Assembly: GCF_003254395.2 (NCBI RefSeq)
Contig: NC_037643.1
Span: forward strand, 10,932,963 to 10,996,962
Source: Apis mellifera
Taxonomy: Eukaryota; Arthropoda; Insecta; Hymenoptera; Apidae
Reading direction: 5' to 3'
DNA: 64,000 nucleotides
Shown here: positions 24,835 through 34,830 of the stretch, piece after piece
Layout of the letters: each line of letters starts with the position of its first letter
How positions within the stretch are numbered: the first letter of the stretch is position 1
Made by a program: the position numbers and the translations under genes
The notes under the pieces: model-generated
What the model saw: only the letters and a program-made list of their open reading frames with translations
What the model was told of the DNA's origin: nothing
Database searches by the model: none

Positions 24835-24866
<32 letters not shown>
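24096..24866. repeat. Cluster of GA, CT and TTC microsatellites
   Basis: Within 770 bp lie (GA)10 at 24096-24115, a TCT tract at 24117-24143, a GATA/GA tract at 24460-24492, (CT)10 plus (CT)4 at 24741-24770 and (AG)14 at 24838-24865. GAGAG is the core site of the insect GAGA factor (Trl) and CT/GA repeats bind CLAMP; that is established in flies, and its use here is inferred. Leu/Ser and Arg/Glu-rich frames over these tracts are artefacts. Confidence 0.9.
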
Positions 24867-24876
<10 letters not shown>

Positions 24877-25280
24877 CTGGCAGAGGCTGCAGGGGGATGC
24901 AGCTGCACCGACGGCATCATACACTGCCAACGTCGTCGCTGATACCGTCGCTCGAAATTACACGTATTGATGTATACAGATTGCGAACGGTTACACGGCC
25001 GACGGTTTCTGTTCCGTTTATGTTTCGGGCGTGTTGGACCGATCGAAACCGGTTATCTGCCTCCTCTGAAGCCCCGCGTGTTGTTTCGCCCCCTCTGAAT
25101 CCCGTGTTGCTTTTCTTTACTCACGGGAGCTTGCGAATCGAACCGATCCACGACATCTGCGGATACGCGGAACGGAGATGGGACACTATGCGTATGTACG
25201 CGTGTACGCATAGTGGTGGTAGATTCGCGCGTTTGGCGATTCTGCGATAGAGAGCCGTGCGTGTCTCTTTGGATTTGACG
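24867..25280. other. CpG-rich island with inverted repeat
   Basis: GC-rich block containing the inverted repeat at 25184-25215. A 117-codon plus frame (24897-25250) shows no domain. Confidence 0.4.
25184..25215. repeat. 32-bp inverted repeat, 11-bp perfect arms
   Basis: CACTATGCGTA and TACGCATAGTG are exact reverse complements separated by 10 bp. A short hairpin in RNA or a dimer-binding site in DNA is possible. Confidence 0.9.
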
Positions 25281-26150
25281 GTAATAAACTAATCGCTCGA
25301 TCGGTGCTCGTAAGGGATGTTTCGATTCGAGTTTAAATAGCGCTTCGATAGCGATTTCGAGAGATGTTGAGAAGACGATGACGAAAAAAAAAGAAAAAGA
25401 GAAGATTTCTCTCAGGAAGCTTAGTACGCTCGTGCAAACTCGTCCATTTTCACAGTGTTTGCAGTTTGCTCTGCGCGAATTGATTCGTCAGGGGGGTCAG
25501 CGTGAACACCTCGAGTCTCTATCCCCCTGAGGAACAGAAGACCAACCCATGATCGTGTGCCCGAACATGTGGACTCGCAATCATCATCAGCGTTCCGCGA
25601 TATTCTGCGTGCCCTTCTTTTCTCATCGTACGAGAATTAGAACTGTTGTTCTGAACGTGTAGGGGTTGAAACATCTGTCAAACACGTTTACTCTTTCTGA
25701 ATGATTGGTGATCAGTGGCTCAATCTTCTCTGAATAGTATAGACAGAATTACAAATGGAAAGACAATTCAAACATGATTGAATCTAATTTGGATATATCA
25801 TCTGTAATAAATATGACAGAAAATTATATTTCTATATCAAAATTCATACTCTCCTCCGATTAATTAAATTAGCTGTTAAAATTGAAATAGAAACTGATCA
25901 AGAAAAAACATCGGGATACTTAGGATAACGTTAGAAGGTTTCCATCATCGAGTCTGAAGGAACATCTCTTTAACGAACATGGAACGAATTCTAGGAGAGA
26001 GAAACTCGCCACTTCATTTACCGGGTCGGTTTCGTTGCTGTTTGCCAGAGAGTGTACCATCTGGCGATTCCCTGACACCCACGGATACTTCATGAAAACC
26101 ACCCTGTCCGAGTCTAATGACGTATAACGCGTCCTCCGTCCAACACCGGC
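25281..26150. other. Mixed non-coding stretch
   Basis: Balanced sequence to about 25660, AT-rich to 25900, then the start of an island. No supported feature. Confidence 0.45.
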
Positions 26151-26159
26151 CTCACTTAC

Positions 26160-26269
26160 GTCCTTTCTCCTCCGCTCGGCCACTAGGGTCAAGCGTTCGC
26201 TCCGTTGAATCCAGAACTCGTCCGGGGAATCGTTCACCCTCGACCTTAATAACGCAATTACCGTTATTG
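26160..26269 (-). CDS. Candidate internal exon bounded by splice-like sites
   Basis: On the minus strand, CTCTCTAAAGTTCAG (AG at 26271-26270) is an acceptor-like site and GTAAGTGAG (26159-26151) is a consensus donor, giving a 110-nt exon. One frame across it is open and protein-like, containing VIKVEGERFPGRVLDSTER. A second frame is also open, with DEFWIQRSERLTLVAERR. Two open frames weaken the case, since a real exon normally shows one. No family is recognised. Confidence 0.2.
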
Positions 26270-26399
26270 CTGAACTTTAGAGAGGCGCATATGTCGCGCG
26301 TGCGTCCCACGCGATGGGAAAGTTTTCAATGGGAACTGTTCACTTCTCGATGCTTCCGTGAAAATTTTTCAAACGAAAACTTCCTGTTTCCTACGAAAC

Positions 26400-27640
26400 G
26401 AGATTCGTGAAATTAAGGGAATAATTTAGGGAGTATTTTATGAAAATAGAATGATCGTATTCTATAATAGGTATAAAACAGTTTCAATTTCATTGGTAAT
26501 TCAGAGGTAATGTTCGGTGGTGCGATATTTTTCACGAAGAAGATGGACGAAGACGATGACGATGAGGCTCGAGGAATCAAGGTCGTCTATTTTGCACGAT
26601 CGCGCGTGCAAGATGCGCCTTACCGTTACTCGATCTGCACGTTCGTCACGTGGCCATAAGAGCTTCAACATTTGCGATAGTTATCGTGGCTGGCCGTGCA
26701 TCGAATAAACTGCGAACACGGTTTGCGGAATTATCGAGGCATATTACGAGGCGCATGACGACAATCCCAATGGAGGAAAAAATTCCCCCGGCTCGGCCGA
26801 TTCTCATTCAAGCGGGGAAACGCGCTATCCGAAATGAATTATATCGTTGCAAATGGAAAATATGATTCGATGCATCGCGCATAATTAAACGGTCCCCTTC
26901 TTCTTCCTCCTTTTTTTTTTTACACGTATCTTCGAGAATTTTTTATCTCGTTCTTTTTCTTTTCGCGATTCACTTCTTCCCTTCCCTCGTGATCGACGAT
27001 CTATCTCGCATATTTTGAAAAATTATAAATAAATAACGTTAACTCGAAAGTTTCCTTGAATTTCATTTAACGAAATTCCGTCGTAACTTTAGCAAAGCAT
27101 GTTGTGGCGATTTATTCGATTTGCATTCACAGATACGTAAGAAAGAAGAAGAAGAAAAAAGAAATATCCAACGATCTGTTCGTCCTCGACCAATTAAATC
27201 GTGCAACTCTAATGCTATTAAAATCAACGATAGTATTCTCAGATTGAGTTCGTGGGAGTCGGGGAACACGCGAACCGGGGGAGGGGGGTTTCGTTCGTGG
27301 AACGAAACGGCGAAGATGAGAGCCAGGGGCCGGCACGACCACGTGTTTTTAATAATTGATAATCAGCACGGGAGTTTGTGAGAATCCACGGCTCTTGGAA
27401 CTGCATTGCATAAACGTGCCGTTCTTTTCTCGTCGACATCTGTTTATCCGGGCGAATCATCGGGAATATATTAGATCCCAGCCCCCGAATTCCAACGTTC
27501 CCTGTCGAATGATTCAAATTTTTTTCTTTTTTTTCCTTTCTACCTCAATCCTCGAATTCTTCTCTCCATGTTCCAAACGTCATCAACTCGATCCAGTGTC
27601 GTATCCGTTGGAATAAAATTTTTAATTCTCGCGCTTAATT
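26400..27640. other. Islands and AT-rich stretches
   Basis: GC-richer patches at about 26520-26830 and 27230-27500, with T-rich runs at 26911-26921 and 27519-27540. A purine tract lies near 27125-27160. No frame here is convincing. Confidence 0.4.
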
Positions 27641-27644
27641 TCGA

Positions 27645-28004
27645 ATGGAAAGAAAAAAATTGAAAAGCGACTCGATAAAATTTTTCTCAACGATTTCTCG
27701 TCTCCCGGCCCACTTTTTCTCTCGCGGCCAGGCCTTTTACCAGGCGTTCACGTGCCTTCAATTTCCCTTTCGCTTCGAGGCAACTAACGCGTGTCGAGGA
27801 CGCGTTATTCCAGAAAAAGGTTCAAACTCTCGTAAAAAAACGCTACTATACTCGGCTAATTCCGCGGAGATTAAAGCTACTACCTCGCTTCGTTTGTTTC
27901 GCAAAGGGTCAAGGAAGGAGGAGAGGAGCCTCGAAGGCGAGCCCGCGAAAGTTAAGGGGCGGGCGATGTTGCAGGCTTTTTCGGCTCTGGCCGGCCACGA
28001 GTAA
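27645..28004 (+). CDS. Unrecognised ATG-led open frame, 119 codons
   Basis: A true ATG start in GAATGG context opens 119 codons of mixed composition. It contains FEATNACRGRVIPEKG, is lysine/arginine-rich towards the end (RKGSRKEERSLEGEP) and closes ALAGHE. There is no signal peptide, membrane segment or domain that I recognise. Another open frame lies 200 bp downstream on the same strand. It is one of the less compositional frames in the window, but its length is within chance for GC-balanced sequence. Confidence 0.18.
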   Translation: MERKKLKSDSIKFFSTISRLPAHFFSRGQAFYQAFTCLQFPFRFEATNACRGRVIPEKGSNSRKKTLLYSANSAEIKATTSLRLFRKGSRKEERSLEGEPAKVKGRAMLQAFSALAGHE

Positions 28005-28149
28005 TCGGTTTAATAGACGGTCCAATCGAGAAAGTTAAAACCGAGTCCGCGGAAAATGGCCGGCATTAATCCCTTTTCCGGCATGAAATGAGATTTCTGC
28101 TAGTCGGCCGACGTGGACAGATTTACACGTGCGCCACTGTTCCTTATAC

Positions 28150-28190
28150 GCGTGTGTGTGCGCGTGTGCGTGTGCGTGTTCACGTGTGCC
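28150..28190. repeat. GT/GC dinucleotide tract
   Basis: Imperfect GTGTGCGTGT repeat; alternating purine and pyrimidine, which favours Z-DNA. Confidence 0.85.
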
Positions 28191-28207
28191 TCATACGATG
28201 GATTTAG

Positions 28208-28507
28208 GGTGTAGAGAGAAGTTCTCCGCACCCATTAGCCGCACACTTGCAAAGCCCTCTACAACACGATTCATACATTTTCCTGGAGGATGAAAAAACA
28301 GCCTTCCACGGATCCCGGACGCTCGAATCCAGCCCTTGTCAGGGCGCAGCCAGGATACTTCCTAAGTCTAGGTCCCTTCCATCCACCGTGGTTTCCTTGT
28401 CCCTCGATGAGGAGATGCCGTTTTTAGCCGTTCCTCCCTTACGATACGATCGAAATGATTCTCGTTTCTTGGAAGATCGTTCGAGTGAAATCGTTCCACC
28501 AGATTAA
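28208..28507 (+). CDS. Unrecognised open frame, 99 codons, possible terminal exon
   Basis: The frame is open from the codon after a TAG (28205-28207) to a TAA at 28505-28507, with no ATG near its start, so it would need splicing in. TTCTCCGCACCCATTAG (ending 28238) is an acceptor-like site inside it. The composition is protein-like, with acidic patches (YIFLEDEKTAFHG, LSLDEEMPFLAVPPLRYD) and the end SSEIVPPD. No domain is recognised. It sits 200 bp downstream of the ATG-led frame at 27645-28004. Confidence 0.2.
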   Translation, partial: GVERSSPHPLAAHLQSPLQHDSYIFLEDEKTAFHGSRTLESSPCQGAARILPKSRSLPSTVVSLSLDEEMPFLAVPPLRYDRNDSRFLEDRSSEIVPPD

Positions 28508-28862
28508 TTTTATGTATAATGTTCTCGAGGGATTAAATACGCGCTACTTTGAAAGATTATCCGGAAAAGTATTAAAAGAATTTACACGTCCGAGATTTTG
28601 TAAAATTACATCGACATTATAAATTTTCGCGTAAAATAAAATATTCAGTTTCCACGAATTAAAAATCGAGATCGATGTAATATTTATTAAAAAACGGTGG
28701 AGATATCCTTGCAATTAATTAATAACCAATAAATATTTAAATACAATTTTTTTGTATCGATATATCCTACTTGAATTATCAAAATTTCATTGGCTATATG
28801 ACCAAACGAATTGATAAAAATCATTCCGTAAAAAAACTCGCCTCCCTTCCTCGTCAATGTAC
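28508..28862. other. AT-rich spacer
   Basis: AT-rich, nothing seen apart from the GCAA repeat that follows. Confidence 0.55.
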
Positions 28863-28890
28863 GCAAGCAAGCAAGCGAGCAAGCAAGCAA
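28863..28890. repeat. (GCAA)n tetranucleotide microsatellite
   Basis: Seven units of GCAA-type repeat with one GCGA variant. Confidence 0.9.
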
Positions 28891-29091
28891 CGAGAGGCAA
28901 CCACCCAGACACGTCAGCACCGATACGTGGAACTAATTCCAGGCATTTACCACAAGTTTGCTTCTCGCGAAGATCACAGCAACCCTTCTCTGAGAGACAA
29001 CGAAGATAGACACATAGGCTGTGTGGAACAGCACGCAGATCGGAGCGAGGAGAGTCGCGTACCAGGATTTCAGGCCACTTTGCGTTCTTTT

Positions 29092-29121
29092 ACACACACT
29101 CACACACACACACACACACAC
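29092..29121. repeat. (CA)n microsatellite
   Basis: (AC)4, one T, then (CA)10. Confidence 0.95.
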
Positions 29122-29272
29122 TCCGTGCACGCATACGTGTGTACACGGGTTCTGTCCCTGCGGGGACGACGGCCCCTAGAGGGGACGCTAGTGTGAGAAA
29201 TCGATGAACGCGATCGAGAGGTAGCCGCGAGAGGTAAAACAAAATCGCAGACAATTCTTCGGCGTGTTGCGT

Positions 29273-29330
29273 CCCTCCTTCCTCCTCCTCCTCCTCCTCC
29301 TCCTCCTCCTCCTCCTTCTCCTCCTCCCCT
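29273..29330. repeat. (CTC)n trinucleotide microsatellite
   Basis: About 57 bp of CTC repeats. It gives poly-Leu and poly-Gly artefact frames on the two strands. The 29150-29210 stretch before it has small GC hairpins (GTCCCTGCGGGGAC). Confidence 0.95.
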
Positions 29331-30072
29331 CTCTTTCTGCTTTATTTCTGTCCAGGTTTCTTTCTTCCCTTCTCTCCGTGGGCTCCAGGGTGATGGAGGT
29401 GGATAAGCTGTGGGAGGAAACGGGCGTATCCCCACCCCTTCCCGATCTATACGTGTACGTACAGTACCGGCCATATACAGGGTGTTTTTATTTTCGTACC
29501 GATCGTTTCTATAATTCCCGGGGAATTTAGGATTTTTGGTCGGATGAGGTAAAGGGGATCCTTCGATCGTGGGATTACGTCTTTGCCCGGCACGGCGGTT
29601 TAAATGGCGCTTGAACTTTAGTGGATCCGTTCAAATCTTTTCCTTTGTGTTTTCCGTGTGTCTCTTTCTTCCTTTTTTTTTTTTTAATCTTTTTACGATA
29701 TCTCGTATTGTTTTGCTCGTATTTGTTGAAAGGCAAAAAGAGAAAGGAACCTTGAACAACGTCAATAATCAACTTTCCATAACGGAAATGACGATCTGAT
29801 CTATCAAAGAATATATACAATTTAAAATTACTCCTAATGATAACTCCATCTCGTAATTTATATAGATTCATTCTAAAAAAATAGATATTTAACTTAGCCG
29901 ATATGAATGATTTATAACAATTAAAATCTCTCGCAAAACGTTTCGTGACTTATTACACCGGAAGACAATTATCTTAAAAAGAGAGAAAATTCTTAAAATT
30001 TTCACTCACCACACCAACCACCGATTCCTCCGCCAATTATTCGAGAAATTCAAAATAAGGAATCGTCGCGCC
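29331..30072. other. Mixed then AT-rich stretch
   Basis: GC-balanced to about 29640, with T13 at 29673-29685, then AT-rich to 30000. A donor-like GTGAGTG on the minus strand at about 30009-30003 has no recognisable exon. Nothing assignable. Confidence 0.45.
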
Positions 30073-30098
30073 ATATATGCGGTCACTACCGCATATAT
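30073..30098. repeat. 26-bp inverted repeat, 11-bp perfect arms
   Basis: ATATATGCGGT and ACCGCATATAT are exact reverse complements around a CACT loop. It stands just before a long TA tract, so it may be cruciform-prone. Confidence 0.9.
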
Positions 30099-30105
30099 AC
30101 GCTTA

Positions 30106-30130
30106 CATACATATATATATATACATATAC

Positions 30131-30163
<33 letters not shown>

Positions 30164-30164
30164 C
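30106..30164. repeat. TA-rich microsatellite
   Basis: Nearly 60 bp of TA repeat interrupted by CA and AA. Confidence 0.95.
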
Positions 30165-31860
30165 ATTTCTATACCTGCGCACCGCGAATCCCTCTCTTCC
30201 CTCCGCCCCCCGCGGCCTCTTCGCGTTCCTCCGCAGACCCTGGCTGCCTTCGTTGGCTCCTAATTAAACATCCAGCTCGCTCGAATCCCCGAGTCGACTT
30301 GGCCGTCGATGTTCCGATATTAGTCCCCCCCTTTCCCCCGTTCCTTACGCCACTCACCCCCTTCTTGCGCCGACTGCCCGGTCTCCGCTTCCCACCCCCG
30401 CCTCCCTGGAAATCCCTCGCCGCCACCGCGTGCACGGAGTAAGCAACGCTCTCCTCGCCTTATAAATAGATTTCGGGAAGAAGGAGAGGAAAAAAAAAGA
30501 GAAAAAAAGAAAAGAAAAAAAAGAAAGGAAGGATGAGACGAGGGATCGATAGTCCCCCTGACTGTGGTGGATATCGCGCACGGGGATGCACGCGTTCCAA
30601 AGGACTTCTTGATTGCGGATTTTCAGAGGTGTATAGTTGTTCCATAGTTGCAGTTTAGAACTTGGTGTAGGATGATCGATGACATTGACTTTTTTTGAGA
30701 TGATAAAATATTTGAAAGAATCGACAAGGAGAGGGAAATTTTTTTACAGAATGCATACTTGGTCTACTCAATTTTGTATCGATGTAATAAGATCGGTCGA
30801 GGTTTAAAATTATCGTACAAGGAAGATTCTCGAAAAAAATTACAATTAGCTTTGATTATGTCGAGAATTTGCTCTTTCCTGCAATCGTGTCTCGTGTTCA
30901 CTCATTAGAGCTTGTATACCACCTAATTACGAGTCGTGTCAACGTATTAACACGATATAAATCGGAGGCATAATGTTCGTTCTCATTCATTCTTCTTCTC
31001 ATTGTCATCAATTTCATAAGAGGCATCTCTCTCCTTCCAAATTAGATTATTTTCCTTCCTTCCTCCAATATCAAATATCATCCCCCATATTCTTCCCCCT
31101 TCCTCCATCCACGAATTAATTCAGAGTTTGTCGCGACGTGACAAAGTGCAAGTCGGCGACTCGATCGAGCAGAAGCCCCGTATTTCCGTTTCTTCGCATA
31201 CGTAAGATTCTGCGATGCTGACCGCGCGCTGGCCGAAACTGCTTTCGCAGCCACAGTTGCAAGGACACGCGCGGTGCAATACCATCCCACGGTTCAGCAT
31301 TCCCCCGTATACACGGGAGAGATAGGGAGCGGAACTGTGTCCAGGCCCCGCACCCGGATCCGGGGGCAGTAACAGGGAGACGGCAACAGCAGCACGCGGA
31401 GCATCTCAAACACGATCTTGTATTCCAGGCCTGGCAGCGCCTACGAGCGAGAGAATAGTCATTAACTAAATAACGGCCTGATCCCCGGCATCCTGCCACT
31501 GCCTCCGCTTCTGCCTCCCTCCCTCCCTGTTTCGCCGCCGCGCCACCCCACCCCACCCCACCCCTCGCCGCTCCACCGCCGTGAGGGCGGAGGAGAAAAA
31601 GAGCCAACCAGCCAGGAAGCCACCCACCACTCGCTGCAGCTGGATGTTATCAGTCGGTGAACGTTTTACAGCCAATGCGATGCCTTTGCAGCTCTCTCCG
31701 ATGACTTTTTTATTGAGCCGGAATCGATACACGCTTTCCTCCCTTCCACGGGATCCTTCAGATTTTCGCCGCGGGGGGAAAAAGATCGCGGGGAGTTTCG
31801 CCTTTTCCGTTTCCTCCTCCTCCTCCTTCTCGAGGAGGAGCCGTTGAGAGGGCGCGCTTT
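30165..31860. other. Two GC-rich blocks around an AT-rich stretch
   Basis: C-rich sequence to about 30460, a purine tract at 30478-30535, AT-rich sequence at 30650-31080, then GC-rich sequence at 31100-31850 with CCCCACCCCACCCC near 31545-31565. A minus-strand frame of 163 codons (31116-31607) has Ala/Gly/Arg-rich, compositional content. No gene is supported. Confidence 0.4.
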
Positions 31861-32847
31861 TCGCTTTTCGAGGAATCCTCGCCTCGTTGGAAAAGTAGCA
31901 GCAAGGGATAGCTTCTTTTTTTTTTTTGTCTCAAGTTGTTATTGGAATTGTTCGTTTAACAAAGAGAAAGATTCGATTTTGATTTCGATTTAGGGAGATT
32001 TTCGAGTTTTCTTTTCCTCGGAAGAATTTTTGAAACATTTTTCCAAATCTTTTCCAAATCGAGTAGTAAGTAAGTAAGTGTTTTAGTAGGATTTCGTGGA
32101 TGGACGATTCGTCTAACTTGTGGTAAAATGGCGGAGTATGAAAACGTGGAGTGCAGAGTCCCATAGTTTCGTCGCGTTATACCCGTACGTGTCGGATATT
32201 CGCGAGTGTCAGAGGCCGCGAAGAAGCGAGGAGGAAAGTGGCGTGGAACGACGGTAGGAAGGAAAATGCGGCGGGAAAGTAACGCGAGTTTGCACACGTC
32301 GACAATAAACACGCGCCGCTCGTGTTTTTCTTCCATTTGTCTCCTCATAAATCCGACATAAAGCGAGGGAGACACGATGAACGTCAAAGAAGCGCGGTGG
32401 ATTTTAGAGCAAGGTGGGTATACATGTCATACCTTGCTGAAAAATGTACAAATGTCGTGTCATATAATCAACCTGCTTTTAGCCAGGACGCTTTTAGCTG
32501 AAAGGATTGCCATTGAAACGTTTTATTCTCTTGCGAGGGATAATTTTTGTATCGGTTTGATTGATTTTGCTTTCATCTTCGAGAAAATTACAAAAATACG
32601 CGTATATATATATTTTTCTATATAGTTATTTGAATTAGAAAATTTTGGGTGATAAAGTCGGTAAATTTTTAAAGTTTTATCAGTCGAACAACGATTCATT
32701 ATTTTCAAAGATTGATATTAGGAAGCTACAAATGATAGAAACGTCTTACTGGCAGTCTAATTGCGTTTCCTGGACGAGTAGTTCTAGTGTTTTGCGGGTG
32801 CTCAAGTTAACTGATCTCCGTCAGCTATCCGATTTAAGGACTTAGTT
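31861..32847. other. Mixed non-coding stretch
   Basis: T12 at 31916-31927, a CpG-rich patch at about 32160-32400 and AT-rich sequence after it. A GTAAGTAAGTAAGT repeat near 32066 is donor-like but is only a short repeat. No gene. Confidence 0.45.
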
Positions 32848-32863
32848 AATCGGTTAACCGATT
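32848..32863. repeat. 16-bp perfect palindrome with GGTTAACC core
   Basis: AATCGGTTAACCGATT equals its reverse complement. A second GGTTAAC follows at about 32869. A cluster of GTTAAC half-sites here suggests a protein-binding element; the factor is unknown. Confidence 0.9.
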
Positions 32864-33542
32864 CAGTTGGTTAACAGGTGCTACTGGTCGAATGGATAAG
32901 CACGCGATACCTGCGCTAATTCACACATTAAAAAAATCGAAATCTACTTTTTAACGTATTTTTACTACCACTTTTTATTATTAATAATCAAATAAAATAA
33001 GGATAGAGTAAGAACTTTAGCCTAGTGTCATAAATTTTCATTCTTCTTTCATATCTCTCACAGAATAATCCAAAATATCCTAAAATAATCACCGAGCAAA
33101 TATTTATATCTTTCTCGCTTCCAACTCGGAAAATTTCTTCGATCCAAATCGACGATTTCGCGAATTCATCCGATCTACGATCGAATCGTTATCGATCGAA
33201 AGAAAAGAAAATAAAGAAGGAAAGAGGGAGAAAGAGGAAGAGAGGAAAAAAATCGCACCAATTTCGTCATACCGCTTCCAGTCAGAAGCGCATGCCCATT
33301 AACTTTATGACGGCGACCGCGTCCGCAGCTGGGCCAACCGGTTTGGCCCAATCTCCTAAACAATTACGTCATTCCACGGGATTGCATCCAGCCCATAACT
33401 GCATACGCGCATATTAGGCCGGCTCGGCTCCACGCGAGGAACGCGACGAAACAAATGGCGTGCCGTGGAAAATGCGAGGCAAATCAGACAATTTCACGGC
33501 AGATAATCCAGGATGGATTCGCGATACGCACACAGGGGCGCG
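32864..33542. other. AT-rich stretch, then island with nested hairpin
   Basis: AT-rich to about 33180, followed by a purine tract and a GC-richer island. At 33265-33312 CGTCATA pairs with TATGACG around an inner CGCTTC/GAAGCG stem. No gene is seen. Confidence 0.4.
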
Positions 33543-33578
33543 GTTACGTGTGTACGTAACGCCGTCGACGTCGACGGC
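33543..33578. repeat. Two abutting palindromic elements
   Basis: GTTACGT-GTGT-ACGTAAC (33543-33560) is an inverted repeat with a 4-bp spacer. It is followed without a gap by the 18-bp perfect palindrome GCCGTCGACGTCGACGGC (33561-33578). Confidence 0.92.
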
Positions 33579-34830
33579 CTCTCGAGTCATTTGGGTGATG
33601 TAGAGAGATCGAACGTTTCCTACGGCAACTGGATGGGGGGAGGAGAGGGGAGGGGATTGGGTGGAAGTGGTGTAATACAGTGGGGCGGGGAGGGTAGCGG
33701 GGAAAATGTAGGAAAAGGGGCACGGATTCACGGAGCGTTATGATTTGCGCCGTGTTCAGAGTTCCGTCAATAATTTTCCGGCAAATTAAACTCTAAACTC
33801 TTCCTTCTTCTCCCCGCTCCTCGGCCCCTCCTCGCTCGTAATTCTCGGAGGGAAGGGCGTCCTCGGCGAGCTCGCTCGCCAATGCAAAAACTTTCGATTC
33901 ATCGGCCTTTCGTGATCCAAGGTGGAAAGGGAGGGGGACGACGCCCTTCCTCTCTCCCACCGATTATTGCATCTGTCACGAAGCGCATACCGCGATACGT
34001 TCACGTAGTAATTAGTTTGACTTCTCGTCGGCTACGCCTGAAACTGCTGCTCGCCCCGGCAATTTTAATTCGCTCCGTTTTGATTTATAGATCCACGATA
34101 CCATAGGAGGATACAATACTTGTGTTCAGGCACGATTTTTCTAAAAAAAAAATCTTTTGTTCATGGATGGAACAAGGATTAATCAACCAATGATGAAAAT
34201 AATAATCGAAACTGTTTAACCTTCTTTCAAAAAACTCCTCCTCCTCCTTCCTCTTCTCCTCCGTCGCAAAGACGCGTGTTCGCAAATTCGTGGTGCCCCG
34301 TCCTCTCTCTATAGATAGATCCAAGATCGTGGAAGCGCGGCATGCGACAGAGTACGGGGACGAGAACGATTTCCGCCGGTGTGTTGTCTCTCCTCGATCA
34401 TAAGGGGAGAAAGAAACGAACGAAAAGAAAAAGAGAGAAAGGGGGGAAAGAAGAAAAGGTGGGAACGAAATCGAGAACGGGAACGCGTAAGAGAGGTACG
34501 GGAGGGGTGGAAAGCCGTTCTCCTCCTCGTCGTCGTCGTCGACGGTGAATCCGGCCACGTGCATTGTTCCGCGCTAATTTTGGACCCCGCTTGTCGCTTT
34601 GTGCGCTCTATAGGCGGATCGGGAGCGGATCCGCGCGCTATCTTTCCACGTCTCTCCTCTTCGCGCGTGTGCGTGCGTAAAAAGGCATCGAGATCGAGAA
34701 GGGAGGGAGGGGGTCCTCCCCCTCGTGGGCCCCGCCGATGAAACAGGCAGGGATTTACGACCGTGTTGAAGCGGTCTGGATTGTTTCGACGTTTATAGAG
34801 TAGCTCACCACGCCGGTTAGCCCGTTGTTC
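33579..34830. other. GC-rich island and purine/pyrimidine tracts
   Basis: Contains a quadruplex-type G run at 33635-33661. Also present are C/T-rich sequence near 33800-33850, T/C-rich 34220-34265, a purine tract near 34410-34460 and (TCG)n near 34530-34541. Long overlapping frames on both strands (159 codons minus, 120 plus) are explained by these tracts. Confidence 0.45.

Noticed and set aside
24510..24930. Overlapping frames of about 98 codons on both strands
   Set aside because: They are produced by the CT and GA microsatellites.
29264..29530. Poly-Leu and poly-Gly frames over the CTC repeat
   Set aside because: They are translations of a trinucleotide microsatellite.
31116..31607. 163-codon minus-strand frame
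   Set aside because: Ala/Gly/Arg-rich and compositional, crossed by other open frames, with no ATG-plus-domain evidence.
32060..32082. GTAAGTAAGTAAGT as a splice donor
   Set aside because: A short tetranucleotide repeat with no coding frame before it.
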